Assembly: GCA_029213145.1 (NCBI GenBank) | Contig: JARGNK010000020.1 | Location: 1-64,000, forward strand | Origin: Rubripirellula sp. | GTDB taxonomy: Bacteria; Planctomycetota; Planctomycetia; Pirellulales; Pirellulaceae | Length of the DNA: 64,000 nucleotides | Direction of reading: 5' to 3' | Shown: positions 9,038 through 19,168 of the stretch, one piece after another | Numbering within the stretch: position 1 is the first letter of the stretch | How the letters are laid out: the number at the start of each line of letters is the position of its first letter | Program-made: the position numbers and the translations under genes | Notes under the pieces: generated by a model | What the model saw: only the letters and a program-made list of their open reading frames with translations | What the model was told of the DNA's origin: nothing | The model's database searches: none

Positions 9038-10341
9038 GTCAAAATCTCGCTTGTCGTTCCCGTGCTGTGGCTGAATTGTTCGATTGGTACGCCGGCTTGC
9101 TGCATAAGTGTCAGCCAGTAATTGGCGAGTGGTGTGTCTTTTTTCGGCAAGATGATGTGGCGGCCATGTTTGAGATCTTTGGCACCGCCACCAGTAACGA
9201 TGGCGGGGACATCCTGAAGCTCATGCCCGCTGCGGAGGTTTGTGCCGAAGCTGACGATGCAATTGTCGTACAGGCGGCTGCCGTCGATGTCCTTGGCTGC
9301 TTTCATGCGATCAATGAAGTGAGCAAAGAGTTCGGTCGTCTTTTGATCACGTTTTTGCGAAGCCAATTTGCGGGGCTCAGAAAATCCATAATGACTCAAT
9401 GAGTGAGCCTTCAAGGTGATGCCCATTCCTTCGAGCACCGAACAAACAGGTTGGCGATAACTAATGATACGAGTCGAATCTGTCTGCATCGCAATGATCA
9501 TCATCTCGTACATCATCTTGATTTCATCTTCGCCGGTCAGGCTCGAACCCGGTTCGTCGAAGGGTGCATCCGGTTTGGGGATATCGGCCCATCGTGCCTG
9601 GCGTGCCAATCCCTGTTCAATTTGGCGGATGCCACTGAAATATTCGTCCAGTTTTAGTTGATCTCTTTTGCTAAGGCGGTCGTTCATTGCACCGCCACCG
9701 ACCTTTACGATGTCGAGGATGCTTTGCTGCTTGAGAAGCCGCGCATCCAATTCTTCACGTGTGTCCTCAGGATTGGCAAAGAGAGTCCGGAACAGATCGA
9801 GTGGTCGTTTGATCCCAGGTATTGGATTGCCCGAGTCGTCCCAAGAAAGCGACAGTCCTGGTCCATGTCCCGAGTTTTGTCCCCCATCAGATTCGTTGGC
9901 CGAAAGGGAGAGCGATTGGAATCGTGTGTTTTTTCCCAGGTGCTTCGCCGCAATTTGATCGCAAGATACTGAATTGAAGAAACGTTTACCCGGCGTCCCC
10001 GCGACGTTGGCACCTGTCAGATACGAAACGCTACCGCCATGGGGGTTGCTCGCTCCTAAGTTCGTGAGGCGGCTGACCATCGTTATGTCGTCTTGGTGGC
10101 GAGCGAGCGAGTTTAGTCCGTCGGTCAAACCAATTTCGGAGAACCGCCCATCTTGACTTGGGTAGAACGTGTCTTTGGTAAAGCCAAACCCGGTACCCAG
10201 AAAGACCATCCGTTTGGGAGGTTCAGCCGTCGTCGCTGCGGCGCTGGCCATGGTTTCCAGAAATGGTAGTGCCAAGATGGAGGTGCCAACGCGAAGGAAC
10301 GAGCGTCGCGTTTGAGAGTTGGTTATGAAATTCGCCATCAT
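9034..10341 (-). CDS. DUF1552 protein with Tat signal
   Basis: This is a 435-residue DUF1552 protein. The N-terminus TRRSFLRVG followed by a hydrophobic stretch and ASA fits a twin-arginine signal, so export in folded form is likely. The conserved opening (RMVFLGTGFGF), the NPHGGSVSYLTG block and the late SHYG/FGTNLRSGHE blocks identify the family, whose function is unknown. Family members regularly lie next to DUF1592-type cytochrome proteins, as here: the upstream gene ends 17 bases before this start. The downstream sulfatase overlaps it by four bases. The set probably works as one extracytoplasmic unit (inference). Confidence 0.92.
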   Translation of the reverse strand: MMANFITNSQTRRSFLRVGTSILALPFLETMASAAATTAEPPKRMVFLGTGFGFTKDTFYPSQDGRFSEIGLTDGLNSLARHQDDITMVSRLTNLGASNPHGGSVSYLTGANVAGTPGKRFFNSVSCDQIAAKHLGKNTRFQSLSLSANESDGGQNSGHGPGLSLSWDDSGNPIPGIKRPLDLFRTLFANPEDTREELDARLLKQQSILDIVKVGGGAMNDRLSKRDQLKLDEYFSGIRQIEQGLARQARWADIPKPDAPFDEPGSSLTGEDEIKMMYEMMIIAMQTDSTRIISYRQPVCSVLEGMGITLKAHSLSHYGFSEPRKLASQKRDQKTTELFAHFIDRMKAAKDIDGSRLYDNCIVSFGTNLRSGHELQDVPAIVTGGGAKDLKHGRHIILPKKDTPLANYWLTLMQQAGVPIEQFSHSTGTTSEILT

Positions 10342-10358
10342 GATTTTCGCGTCTTCAA

Positions 10359-12917
10359 TTATTTTGTGTGGAACAGATGACTGTTGGTGATTTCATGTAT
10401 CATCGACCTCATCGGGTAATCATCGTCTTTCAGTCGCTGAAGAATCTGCTCCACCTCGTCAACATCAGAAAACTCGACGGATCTGCCCAGCGCGTAGGCG
10501 AGTAATGATTCAACTAATTCCTCCGCGAGTTGAGGCTGTTCTAGCAATAGTGCGGCTTTCAAATCACGAACGTTTTTGAATACAGCACCGCCCGGTAGTT
10601 TTCCGCCTGATTGTATCGTCACTTCTCTGCGAGCGACTTGTTCGATTTCTCGCCAGCGTCCGGTCGTATCAAAATTTTCCAGACCAAATCCGATCACATC
10701 CATCTTTTTGTGACAGGAAGCACACACAGCTTGTTTTTGATGGAGTTCAACCAGTTGGCGATTGCTCAAAGGTTTGTTCGTGTTGGAGCCAAGTTCGGGT
10801 ACATTCGGTGGTGGCGGAGCCGGTTTGTCGTGAAGCAATTTCTCCATGACCCATGCGCCCCGGATCACCGGTGAAGAGCGTTCACCATTCGATCCCAATG
10901 TTAAGACCGCAGTTTGGCCAAGCAGTCCACCACGTGGCGAATCGCCCGGCAAACTGACTTTTTCGAATTGATCCGATTTTGCACCGGGGATCTCATAGTG
11001 ATTGCCGAGTAATTCATTAATGACAACAAAGTCGGACTCGATCAGATTCGCAACCGAAAGGTTTTCGTGCACCAGGGTTGCAAAAAACTCGATTACCTCA
11101 CGTTTGGCAGAATGCCGTACACCTTTGTTGAATCTAAAATTGGCCTGCTCGTCAACTGTCACCGCATCGAAGCGTTCCAAATCTGCCCACTGCGAAACGA
11201 ATCCTTCGAAGAACGCTATGTTGCGTGGATCATTTAGCATTCGTTCAACTTGAGCGTGTAAAACCTGTGGGCGCGAAAGGGTGCCCGTTCTACCACACTC
11301 GTACAATTCAGCATCCGGCGGCCCGCTCCAAAGAAAATAGGACAAGCGAATCGCCAATTCATCGTCACTGAGTTGACGCTTGGTATCACCTCGAGCGGGT
11401 CCAGGTTCCTGGATGAACAGGAATTGCGGTGAAGCCAGAATGACCCCGATGACTTCACCGAGTGCGTTGTCAAACGATTGCCCACTGTTGCGATTGGATT
11501 GAAACAGAGCGACCAGTCGATCAATGTAGTCGGCCGGAGGTGTTTGCCGACGAAAGGCTTCCAGTGCAAACCGGTCGATCAGATCTCGAACGTTCTCATC
11601 AGACCAGACGTTCTCCGTGCGACCACGAGGGGGCGGTGGTTCGGGATGCAAAAGTTTTTCCACGAAGGCGCGATCACCTTTGTAAAACGGTCCTTCGATC
11701 TCAATCCAATCCATCCAAATTGCAGCCCATTGTCCGTTTTTGTCGATGCGTTTGAGGTACCCATCCAGCACACGGATATCAGCACGGTTTTCCTCGATAC
11801 CGAGATTCACATTCCGTTGACCCAGCTTCGGCTGATAGTTCATCTCGATTGTTTGCGGTCGACTGGCAGTCCCTTGGACCTTCATGATGCCGATGGTGCC
11901 AACCTGATCCGTCACGCGAAAGAAGGTGCGGATCGAGGGAGGTTCGCTAACAATGCCTGCACGTAGGCGCAACTGATAAAAACCACGTGGGTCGGCTGCT
12001 CCTCGATTTGCGACAAATCGTTTGGTCGAATTGTTGACATCGACAAAGTAGATCCCGCTATCGACTAATGGGTACGTAAGATACGTACGTGGCTTTCCAG
12101 CTCGGCTCTTAAACTGACGGAAGACGATTTCCATTTCACCTTCATCCTTGAACCCCATCTCTTGCCAAGTCTTTCCTTCTTTCTTCATTCGCATTTTGTT
12201 GTCGAGATCAGCAAGCTTGGCGCGGAGGGCGTTTGTGACCCGTGACTCGGGCTCGGTACGCACCACTGACGATTGGAGGCGTGGCTTAGCCGCCCATGTA
12301 ATCGCTTGATCTGCGATCTCTTTGCCTAAAGCAAGATACTTTTCAAAATCCGAAGAGTTAAAGAATTGTTCCTCTCCCACCGTATCAAATGTTGCAGCTT
12401 CTCCATCTTCGGGGATCATGTCCTCTGGAATCGTGAATCCAAACAATTCGCGAATTGTGTTCGCGTATTCACGACGATTAAGCCGCCGCATGACGATTTC
12501 ACCACCGTGGTCAGTCAGGCGCCGCCGGGCTGTGATGAGCGCGGCGGTCATTGCATCAAGCACCTTCGTAAGTTCATCGATTTTCGGCTGCTCTTCGTCC
12601 TCTGGCGGCATGTCGCCGGAGTTGAGTGTATCCAGTACGTCCTGCCACCTCTGCGCTTCGTCACCGGTTGAGATCACCCAGCTCGCCGTGTCGAATCTCA
12701 CTTGGCCATTTTCGTTTTCGCGGCGGTGGCATTGCACGCAATAGCGTTGCAGGAATGGCTGTATCTTGGCCTTCGGCATTGCTACTTCGATGGTGGGTTC
12801 AACCGCGAAGCTATCAGCAGTGAAAGCGGATGAAGTAAGAAGCACGATGAAGAAGCAGGCGTTGCGCAGGGCTCTGGGGATCGGTCGGAGTTCATCTCTG
12901 TTCGCTCGCTTCAACAT
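10359..12917 (-). CDS. Planctomycete cytochrome protein (DUF1587/1595/1592/1588/1585)
   Basis: The protein has 852 residues. After a signal peptide (about 18-38) comes a planctomycete cytochrome c domain with CVQCH at 60-64. In order there follow DUF1587 (about 145-210, RRLNRREYANTIRELFG), DUF1595 (about 445-505), DUF1592 (about 518-640), DUF1588 (about 665-770, with a second heme-type motif CASCH at 732-736) and DUF1585 (about 780-848). Residues about 215-430 form a spacer that may bind carbohydrate. The reaction is unknown; two CxxCH motifs support a redox role. It is the first gene of the operon with DUF1552 and a sulfatase. Confidence 0.93.
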   Translation of the reverse strand: MLKRANRDELRPIPRALRNACFFIVLLTSSAFTADSFAVEPTIEVAMPKAKIQPFLQRYCVQCHRRENENGQVRFDTASWVISTGDEAQRWQDVLDTLNSGDMPPEDEEQPKIDELTKVLDAMTAALITARRRLTDHGGEIVMRRLNRREYANTIRELFGFTIPEDMIPEDGEAATFDTVGEEQFFNSSDFEKYLALGKEIADQAITWAAKPRLQSSVVRTEPESRVTNALRAKLADLDNKMRMKKEGKTWQEMGFKDEGEMEIVFRQFKSRAGKPRTYLTYPLVDSGIYFVDVNNSTKRFVANRGAADPRGFYQLRLRAGIVSEPPSIRTFFRVTDQVGTIGIMKVQGTASRPQTIEMNYQPKLGQRNVNLGIEENRADIRVLDGYLKRIDKNGQWAAIWMDWIEIEGPFYKGDRAFVEKLLHPEPPPPRGRTENVWSDENVRDLIDRFALEAFRRQTPPADYIDRLVALFQSNRNSGQSFDNALGEVIGVILASPQFLFIQEPGPARGDTKRQLSDDELAIRLSYFLWSGPPDAELYECGRTGTLSRPQVLHAQVERMLNDPRNIAFFEGFVSQWADLERFDAVTVDEQANFRFNKGVRHSAKREVIEFFATLVHENLSVANLIESDFVVINELLGNHYEIPGAKSDQFEKVSLPGDSPRGGLLGQTAVLTLGSNGERSSPVIRGAWVMEKLLHDKPAPPPPNVPELGSNTNKPLSNRQLVELHQKQAVCASCHKKMDVIGFGLENFDTTGRWREIEQVARREVTIQSGGKLPGGAVFKNVRDLKAALLLEQPQLAEELVESLLAYALGRSVEFSDVDEVEQILQRLKDDDYPMRSMIHEITNSHLFHTK

Positions 12918-13428
12918 CGTTGGGCATTTCTTTCCTGTTTGCAGATTCAGTGCAGCTTTACTATCGGTGAGAGGCGAACTACGAGCTACCTGAGGCCCAG
13001 TGAAGCTGCAATGAACGCCTTGTTGATTGCGGTAAGTGATCCAAACTCAAAGTCCAATTCAATTGCGGCAGTCCTCTTGGCCAACTTGATGGTCAGAGCA
13101 GGTTGCGAATGCAGGATTGTACTCAGTTGAATTTGAAGAAACGGCATTCTGCTCGCAACAGTCTATTTGGTGAACTAGGATTTTTAAGGGAAGTTCCAGA
13201 GGTTGTCATTGCAGACTTGCTGAAAATATGTTGGTTTCCAAGTCAACGGCAGTAGATCTTTTGAATTGCGGCTCGCAATTGCGGGAACCCTTCCCTTTTC
13301 TCTTAACTGCTGCTCTCATTGTCAAACTCGCGGTTGTTATTTTGTTTTGGGATGAGCAGGGTCAGGTGAACGGGCGGACCTGATCTGTTTTCCGGTAGGT
13401 GCAGTGCGTATCTGAATGAGCCAACGGC
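12918..13428. other. Intergenic region, 511 bases
   Basis: No convincing gene is present. It should contain the promoter of the leftward operon starting at 12917. At its right end is the hairpin element described at 13357-13387, and a perfect six-base inverted repeat at 13417-13431 (TGAGCC, three-base loop, GGCTCA) overlaps the stop codon of the next leftward gene. Confidence 0.6.
13357..13387. repeat. Dispersed hairpin element, copy 2
   Basis: This element shares its outer ends, CAGGGTCAGG and CTGATCTG, with the element at 2603-2637. Here the arms can pair for nine positions with two G-T pairs around a ten-base loop. It lies 41 bases beyond the stop of the leftward sulfatase gene and may act as a transcript 3' end, but no U-tract follows on the minus strand. 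Confidence 0.4.
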
Positions 13429-14979
13429 TCAGTCAAGTGCTGCTTGGCGAGCGTGACGAACGGACTCTGATTTCCACCTGGACGCGAGTTCGTTTACCTT
13501 TTGCGGCATTTTGTCGGCCAAATCCTGCATTTCCAAGGGATCATTCTGCAAGTTGTAGAGCTCCCAGGTGAAATTCTTTCCAACCTTCGTAGCGACGATC
13601 TTCCAATCGCCCTGCCGTAAGGCACGGCCACGCGCGTGATCAAAAAAGGTCATCTCTCGACCGTTATGGTCTTCCTTGCCAAATGCATCTGAAAACGATT
13701 CGCCATCCATCTCTATTTGGAGGGAAGTTTCCACGGAAGAATTCGTTACTTCGAGTACAGTCGGCATGATATCGACCAAATGTGAGACACCTTTGACAAG
13801 CCTACCGGTGCGCTCGATGCCTCGTGGCCAGTGGGCGATCATTGAAGTTCGGATTCCACCTTCATGATCGAATTGCTTGAAGTAGCGGTAGGGAGTGTTC
13901 GAGGCATTGGCCCAACCGTAGCCATAACTCTGGTAGGTGTCCTCGGGGCCCGGCATGATCGTGGGAAGGTTACCTGGCCGCATTTTACCGCCAGCTCGAG
14001 TTCGCTTGGGTAAGTAATCCCCTTTCCGATTGGGCGAGTATTCAACGTGGCAGCCGCCATTGTCGATGGTGAAAAAGATCAGTGTGTTTTCGAAGCGATT
14101 GGTTTTTTTCAGCGCATCAATGATGTGGCCGATTCCTGAATCCATGACCGTGATCTGCGCAGCGTACACTTCCATTCGTCGTTGTTGCCACGCTTGGTTT
14201 TCTGTCTCTTTCCAGGCGGTAACGGTTGGATGCCGCGGAGAAAGTGGCGTGTCTGATGGAACGATTCCCATGCGTTTCATGTTGGCCAATCGCTGCTCGC
14301 GAAGTTTGTCCCAGCCGATCGCATATTTGCCTTTGTATTCGGCGATGTCGGATTCTCTCGCGTGCAGCGGCCAGTGAGCCGCCGTGTAGGCGACCGAAAG
14401 GAAAAGTGGACGATCCGGTTTTGCCTCGCGAATCATGCGGGTAGCTTCATGGCTGATCGCGTCGGTGATGTAGTAGTGGGGATCGTCGATCGCCTCCTGT
14501 TCAATATTTTCGCGGTTGCGAGTCAAGTGAGCAGGTGCGAAGAAACTAGCGGCTCCGCCAAGAATCCCATAAAACTCGTCGTAACCACGATCCACGGGAA
14601 ATACGTCGTACTTCTTTCCGGCGAGGTGCCATTTACCGGACATCCGTGTTTGGTAACCATTGCGGCGCAGTGCTTCGGGAAGTGTTTCGCAGCGTCGATG
14701 GAGTCTCCCATTGACCATTGATGTTTTGTGGAAAACACCGGTTAGCAGCGAAGCGCGGGAGACCCAGCACATGTTTTCGCTGTAGAAGTTAGTAAAACGA
14801 AGACCGCCTTTGGCAAGGCTGTCTAAGTTCGGTGTGCGAATTTCACCACCAAAACAACCAATATCTGAATAGCCCATGTCATCTGCCATGATGATCACAA
14901 CGTTTGGTTGATCGGCATCGGCAACGCTCGGATTGCAGGTGACGCAAACCAAAGCAAATGCGATCCACAAAGTTTTCAT
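13429..14979 (-). CDS. Arylsulfatase-like protein, CWVSR active site
   Basis: This is a 516-residue sulfatase with signal peptide (about 1-22), metal ligands D33-D34 in IIMADDMGYSD, an intact GKWHLAG motif and a late TIDNGG metal site. The active-site motif reads C71-W-V-S-R75: the position that is Pro or Ala in the C-x-P/A-x-R consensus is Val. The Cys and Arg are kept, so it may still be matured, but recognition by a standard formylglycine-generating enzyme is uncertain. The rest of the protein (RASLLTG, KIVATK, WELYNLQNDP near the C-terminus) is typical of the arylsulfatase A-like family. It lies 169 bases after the large cytochrome gene on the same strand. Confidence 0.9.
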   Translation of the reverse strand: MKTLWIAFALVCVTCNPSVADADQPNVVIIMADDMGYSDIGCFGGEIRTPNLDSLAKGGLRFTNFYSENMCWVSRASLLTGVFHKTSMVNGRLHRRCETLPEALRRNGYQTRMSGKWHLAGKKYDVFPVDRGYDEFYGILGGAASFFAPAHLTRNRENIEQEAIDDPHYYITDAISHEATRMIREAKPDRPLFLSVAYTAAHWPLHARESDIAEYKGKYAIGWDKLREQRLANMKRMGIVPSDTPLSPRHPTVTAWKETENQAWQQRRMEVYAAQITVMDSGIGHIIDALKKTNRFENTLIFFTIDNGGCHVEYSPNRKGDYLPKRTRAGGKMRPGNLPTIMPGPEDTYQSYGYGWANASNTPYRYFKQFDHEGGIRTSMIAHWPRGIERTGRLVKGVSHLVDIMPTVLEVTNSSVETSLQIEMDGESFSDAFGKEDHNGREMTFFDHARGRALRQGDWKIVATKVGKNFTWELYNLQNDPLEMQDLADKMPQKVNELASRWKSESVRHARQAALD

Positions 14980-15148
14980 TCTACGAACCTGGTCGCTTGA
15001 GGTGTTTCATTGATCGAGGTCATTGTTACTGCAGTCAACACCGCAGCAAGTCGCCGGATTCTATTATGGCAAGCGTTTTGACGACGAAAAAAAACCGAGC
15101 CCAAAGCAAAAGATGATTGAAGGCTCAACGCGGGCGCAAGTTGAGTCA

Positions 15149-18100
15149 TCACCGTTCGGGAACGGAGTGGATGGTCAAGTAGATTTCTTCGCTAAATGGC
15201 TGCCCGTTGGCATCCGAAAAACCCATTTCGATATGGACTTGGTCACAGGATTTCAAATCGGGGGTGTGGAGGGTCAGGGTTCGTTTGTTTTCTGAAAGAT
15301 CAATCGATTCGATTCGCAATTTATCGCGGCCTTTTTTTCCGGGATTCAACACTGAAAATTGATCCGACCCATATTTGCGTGACCACAGATAATTCCACAT
15401 CTTAGCATCCCAAGATTCCGTATCGAAAGCTTCGTTGGAGAGTTCAAAGTTGAAAGTGAGTTCGATCCCGTTGGGGACGACGCGAACTTGGTCAATTATT
15501 CGGACTTGGTTGCCGGTATAGCGAAGGCGTTGCAGGCAGCCATCTTTTCCGCCTTTTGGTCCTTGCCATCCGGAAAGTCCTGTGCCGTACATTTGTCCGT
15601 CTGTCGGGTTTACGCGCAACCGCATCACACCGGCCTGCCATTGATGAGGGAGACTGACGATTGATGATTGCATCGTGCCAGCGATTTCTTGTAATGACAT
15701 GTAATAGAGCCAACCTTTACCGAACGACGAGTGGATCAAACGTCCAGCGAGTGGACCCCACCGCTCATCGCCTGCCCAGATTTGCCCACCACACGAATTG
15801 TCCAGTTCTTGCGGCATCCAGATGAATGGTTCGTCGTAGGATTCCGGCAGCTCTCCGCCATACTTGCCACGCAGCCACTGATCTTGCTCCTGATTGATCG
15901 GCATGTTGCCAAAGAAGCCCTTTGGTTTCACCAGAGAGATTTTTCCGGCCGGCATCCACGGGCCCTGATTATCGCTGACGGTAAAGCGGTCATCCTTTAA
16001 TTTGCCCATCCCGTTCGGCGTGCGAATTCCCCAAGCAACGACCTCTGCCGAGCCTCCGTCGGGTGGAATTTTCATGATCGTTCCGGGGCGGTGGTGATTC
16101 GTATACTGTCCCGCTTTGGCGAAGTAAAAATTACCTTGCGAATCTGTTTGTAGATCAAAGTTGTATGCATGGAACATCGAGGAAACGTCGTCATCAATCC
16201 AAAACGCTTCGATAAAATCAGCCTCGTCGTTACCATCAAAATCATGCAGTCGTTTGATCCCGTCACGGCAAGTTACATAAATCTGGCCGCCGATAACGCG
16301 GACACCAAACGGTTCAAATAGACCAGCGGCATATCGTTTCCAGGTGACGTTTTGCAGTGTTGTATCGATACCGCTGACGAGATAGACATCTCCCCCGTGC
16401 GTGGTTACTACGCAGCGACCGTCTTCAAAAAAATCGAGTGCACTGGTTCGCAGCCAGGCATTCCATGGGTTTTCCGAGGGGAGTGAGATTGTATCCAATG
16501 CGTAGCCATTCACCGATTCCCCAAGAGAACCGGTGGTCTTCAATCGTTGGGGCCAACGCGTTGCACCACCCTTCGTCATGGATAAGGGATCGGTGACGGC
16601 ACGTTTGGATGCTTCTGTGATGTAGTCTGTGAACCCTTGTAGTTGTTGCTCTTTCATCGAGGAACGGTTCAGGGTGAAAATTCGTGGTCGATTACCTGCA
16701 GGGATAGTCAGAATCAACCGTTGGTTTTCTAAACCCCACGTGAGGCCAGTCGTGTCACCTGTCACTCCTGCAACTGTAAACGTCGGTGGGGTTTCGACCG
16801 TTGGCGGGGGCGATTGCAATGGGTCTTCGCCAGCTTTCCAGGCCCAGATCGCTTGCTGCGGACTCGGACGATCCGTATCTGCGAGTTGGACCAGTTGGTC
16901 TGCTGTCATCGCTTTGTCATACACCGAAGCCCAGTCAATCTCACCATCGAAATCACCTCCAAAATTGGTCGCGGTCGCGCCTATTTTCAACACATGTCCA
17001 TTAACTGGATTTCGACGAAACTCGGCTTTTGTTGCCTCAAGTTTTCCGTCGACATACAGTTGCGTGTTCTTCTTGGTGACCACCAGGGCGGCGGTATGCC
17101 ATTGGCCGTCAGTCACCGGTCGTTTGCCGCTGATCGCGCCGACCCAACCGATGTCGAATACCAACTGCTTTCCGCGAATGAATAGGGTTTTTCCATCGGC
17201 AGCCCATTTTCCCGTTGCGGGAGCGGAGGCAATCAATGTTCCGCCTTGTCGAGTTTTGAACCGGACGACAATGGTTCGTTCGGGAGTTCCGAGGTCGAGT
17301 TCTTTCGCCTGTGGGCCGGAGACTACATGAATGGCTTGATTGGAATTAGCAGCAGCCTCGTGGGGTTTGGCTGGCAAGTTAGGAACAAAGGCGATGGAGT
17401 TCCCCGTGGACGCTCCCCGTCCGCCATCGTCAGTATTGGTGGTGATTGTATTCTCAACTTGAGTCACGCCGGGACGGGTTTGTCGCCCAACGCAGAGTCG
17501 TAAGGGTTGGTCACCCGCGGCAACTCGAAATGTATGTCGAACAATCGGTATCTGATCGAGTCGTTCACTGGTGATCGTCTCCAGCACACCACGTCCGCCG
17601 ATTTCGTAACTCAGCACTGCTTGGTCGTCGTACAGGTAGTGCCCGAGGTAATTCGCTAGATTACTTTGCACTGGACCACGTGGCGGTTTGATGGTCGGCG
17701 GGATATCGAATGATCCGCCAAGTTCCCACACATAGTCGTCCATGCCAGCGATGGGTTTGCCAACTGGACGAGGCATGCCCTCCCCGCGTTGTCGATAGTG
17801 TTGTGTCTGGGATAGATCCAAAAACCCTCCACGCCAGACTCCGCCAAGGCGAAATCGGTGCATGTCGTAATTGACAGTGATGTCATCCGACAGACGAAAC
17901 GTCAACGAGTGATTGATGTTGGTTCCCAACTGAGATCCGAGAACCGGGCCAAAGTCGCGATCGTTGCCTACCAAGAATTCACCCGTTTCGTTTCCTTTAG
18001 GCAGGCTTCCTAAGTACTCGCGATTGATCGTGACATAGTCAGGGTTATTTCCCTTCATAAAGGATTCGCGGATGAAATGAATGACTTGGTACCGTTCTTT

Positions 18101-18979
18101 GGGCGATAAGTGTTGCATCGCCCCCATCAGTCCATTTCCCTGGGTCAGGGTGCCCAGCATGCTGAGTGGGTCAGCACCGAATTTGAGTTTGTCTTTTCCA
18201 AAGGCCCGCGCAGTGGAGAGAGTTGGTTTGTTACCATCGGCACCGTGGCAATTAATGCAGTGACTGTTGTAGATTCGGTTTCCACTTTGAAAGTCTTTTG
18301 CGTTCAATTTGCTGAGGATCCCAGCATGATCGAGATTTGTCGTGTCGTCTTTGACCACCAACAGTTCCGGTGCCGGTCTGAGTTGCTTCGCACGTAATGG
18401 GCCTCCCCTCGCCACTTCAGCGACGTAGCGAACCAAGTCATAGAATTCCCGTGGCTCCCGCAGTGACGCAATGAGGCCTTCGGGCATCACTGACACAGTG
18501 CTGAGGTTGGAAGTGTCAATGTCCTCCTTGTCGATCACGATCTCTCGCTGCAGGTCAGCGGTATCTCGTAGAACAACTTGCTGGCCGTCATCTTTGACCA
18601 GCAGTCCTGTGACTACCTTGCCGTCGAAGGTCAGGATGCGAACGGACTCATAACCCTCTTTGATCTTTTTTGAGGGGTAGAGAATCGATTCGATGATGTA
18701 TTGATCCGTCGTTTTTTCATCGAGTTCGGTGAGCGCTGGGCCAAGCGGTGATATCTTGTCGGAGCTGTCGAGATGGCATTTAACGCAGGCAGCTGCTGAT
18801 TTATAGAAAACCAACGCGCCCCGGCGAGGATCACCGCGCCGATTCGCCAGCTTGATAAGCTCAGGCATTTTCATGCTCTTGAGTTCTGTTTCCACGTTTG
18901 CTGTGGTTTGGCCATTCGCGAAACCTGGGATGACAGCCAGCAGCAGGTGAACCAGAGTGACGATGTAGAATGGATTCAT
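15149..18979 (-). CDS. Large diheme cytochrome / LamG / propeller protein
   Basis: This exported protein has about 1276 residues from ATG 18979; the frame runs up to 19120, but the extra 47 residues are basic and precede a clean signal peptide (NPFYIVTLVHLLLAVIPG), so the shorter start is preferred. Domains in order: a Pirellula/Verrucomicrobium-type heme domain with CVKCH at 65-69 (about 50-190); a second cytochrome c with CINCH at 241-245 and a Met near 282; a segment resembling DUF6797 (about 310-480); a LamG domain (about 570-735, with DGQWHTAALVV); and a C-terminal sugar-dehydrogenase-like propeller (about 800-1120). The combination of two hemes, sugar-binding and propeller domains suggests extracytoplasmic sugar oxidation or sensing (inference). 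Confidence 0.88.
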   Translation of the reverse strand: MNPFYIVTLVHLLLAVIPGFANGQTTANVETELKSMKMPELIKLANRRGDPRRGALVFYKSAAACVKCHLDSSDKISPLGPALTELDEKTTDQYIIESILYPSKKIKEGYESVRILTFDGKVVTGLLVKDDGQQVVLRDTADLQREIVIDKEDIDTSNLSTVSVMPEGLIASLREPREFYDLVRYVAEVARGGPLRAKQLRPAPELLVVKDDTTNLDHAGILSKLNAKDFQSGNRIYNSHCINCHGADGNKPTLSTARAFGKDKLKFGADPLSMLGTLTQGNGLMGAMQHLSPKERYQVIHFIRESFMKGNNPDYVTINREYLGSLPKGNETGEFLVGNDRDFGPVLGSQLGTNINHSLTFRLSDDITVNYDMHRFRLGGVWRGGFLDLSQTQHYRQRGEGMPRPVGKPIAGMDDYVWELGGSFDIPPTIKPPRGPVQSNLANYLGHYLYDDQAVLSYEIGGRGVLETITSERLDQIPIVRHTFRVAAGDQPLRLCVGRQTRPGVTQVENTITTNTDDGGRGASTGNSIAFVPNLPAKPHEAAANSNQAIHVVSGPQAKELDLGTPERTIVVRFKTRQGGTLIASAPATGKWAADGKTLFIRGKQLVFDIGWVGAISGKRPVTDGQWHTAALVVTKKNTQLYVDGKLEATKAEFRRNPVNGHVLKIGATATNFGGDFDGEIDWASVYDKAMTADQLVQLADTDRPSPQQAIWAWKAGEDPLQSPPPTVETPPTFTVAGVTGDTTGLTWGLENQRLILTIPAGNRPRIFTLNRSSMKEQQLQGFTDYITEASKRAVTDPLSMTKGGATRWPQRLKTTGSLGESVNGYALDTISLPSENPWNAWLRTSALDFFEDGRCVVTTHGGDVYLVSGIDTTLQNVTWKRYAAGLFEPFGVRVIGGQIYVTCRDGIKRLHDFDGNDEADFIEAFWIDDDVSSMFHAYNFDLQTDSQGNFYFAKAGQYTNHHRPGTIMKIPPDGGSAEVVAWGIRTPNGMGKLKDDRFTVSDNQGPWMPAGKISLVKPKGFFGNMPINQEQDQWLRGKYGGELPESYDEPFIWMPQELDNSCGGQIWAGDERWGPLAGRLIHSSFGKGWLYYMSLQEIAGTMQSSIVSLPHQWQAGVMRLRVNPTDGQMYGTGLSGWQGPKGGKDGCLQRLRYTGNQVRIIDQVRVVPNGIELTFNFELSNEAFDTESWDAKMWNYLWSRKYGSDQFSVLNPGKKGRDKLRIESIDLSENKRTLTLHTPDLKSCDQVHIEMGFSDANGQPFSEEIYLTIHSVPER

Positions 18980-19168
18980 GGATGCTATCTCTCCGGTGGG
19001 CTTGGGGTGATGTGCGTAAGCTACTTTGGCAGTGACCCTAGCCCAGCGTTTTATTGAACGGTTGATCTTAGTGATCGGGCACGAACGGTGATTTTTGTGA
19101 TCAGATTGTGTCCGCTTCAAACGAAGTGATTCAGGTCTGGTTAGGTCGCGGCGGGTTTTGGGAAGAAT

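Noticed and set aside
18980-19120. 47-residue N-terminal extension of the large cytochrome protein
   Set aside because: It is basic and non-hydrophobic, and it would place the signal peptide internally. The ATG at 18979 is preferred.
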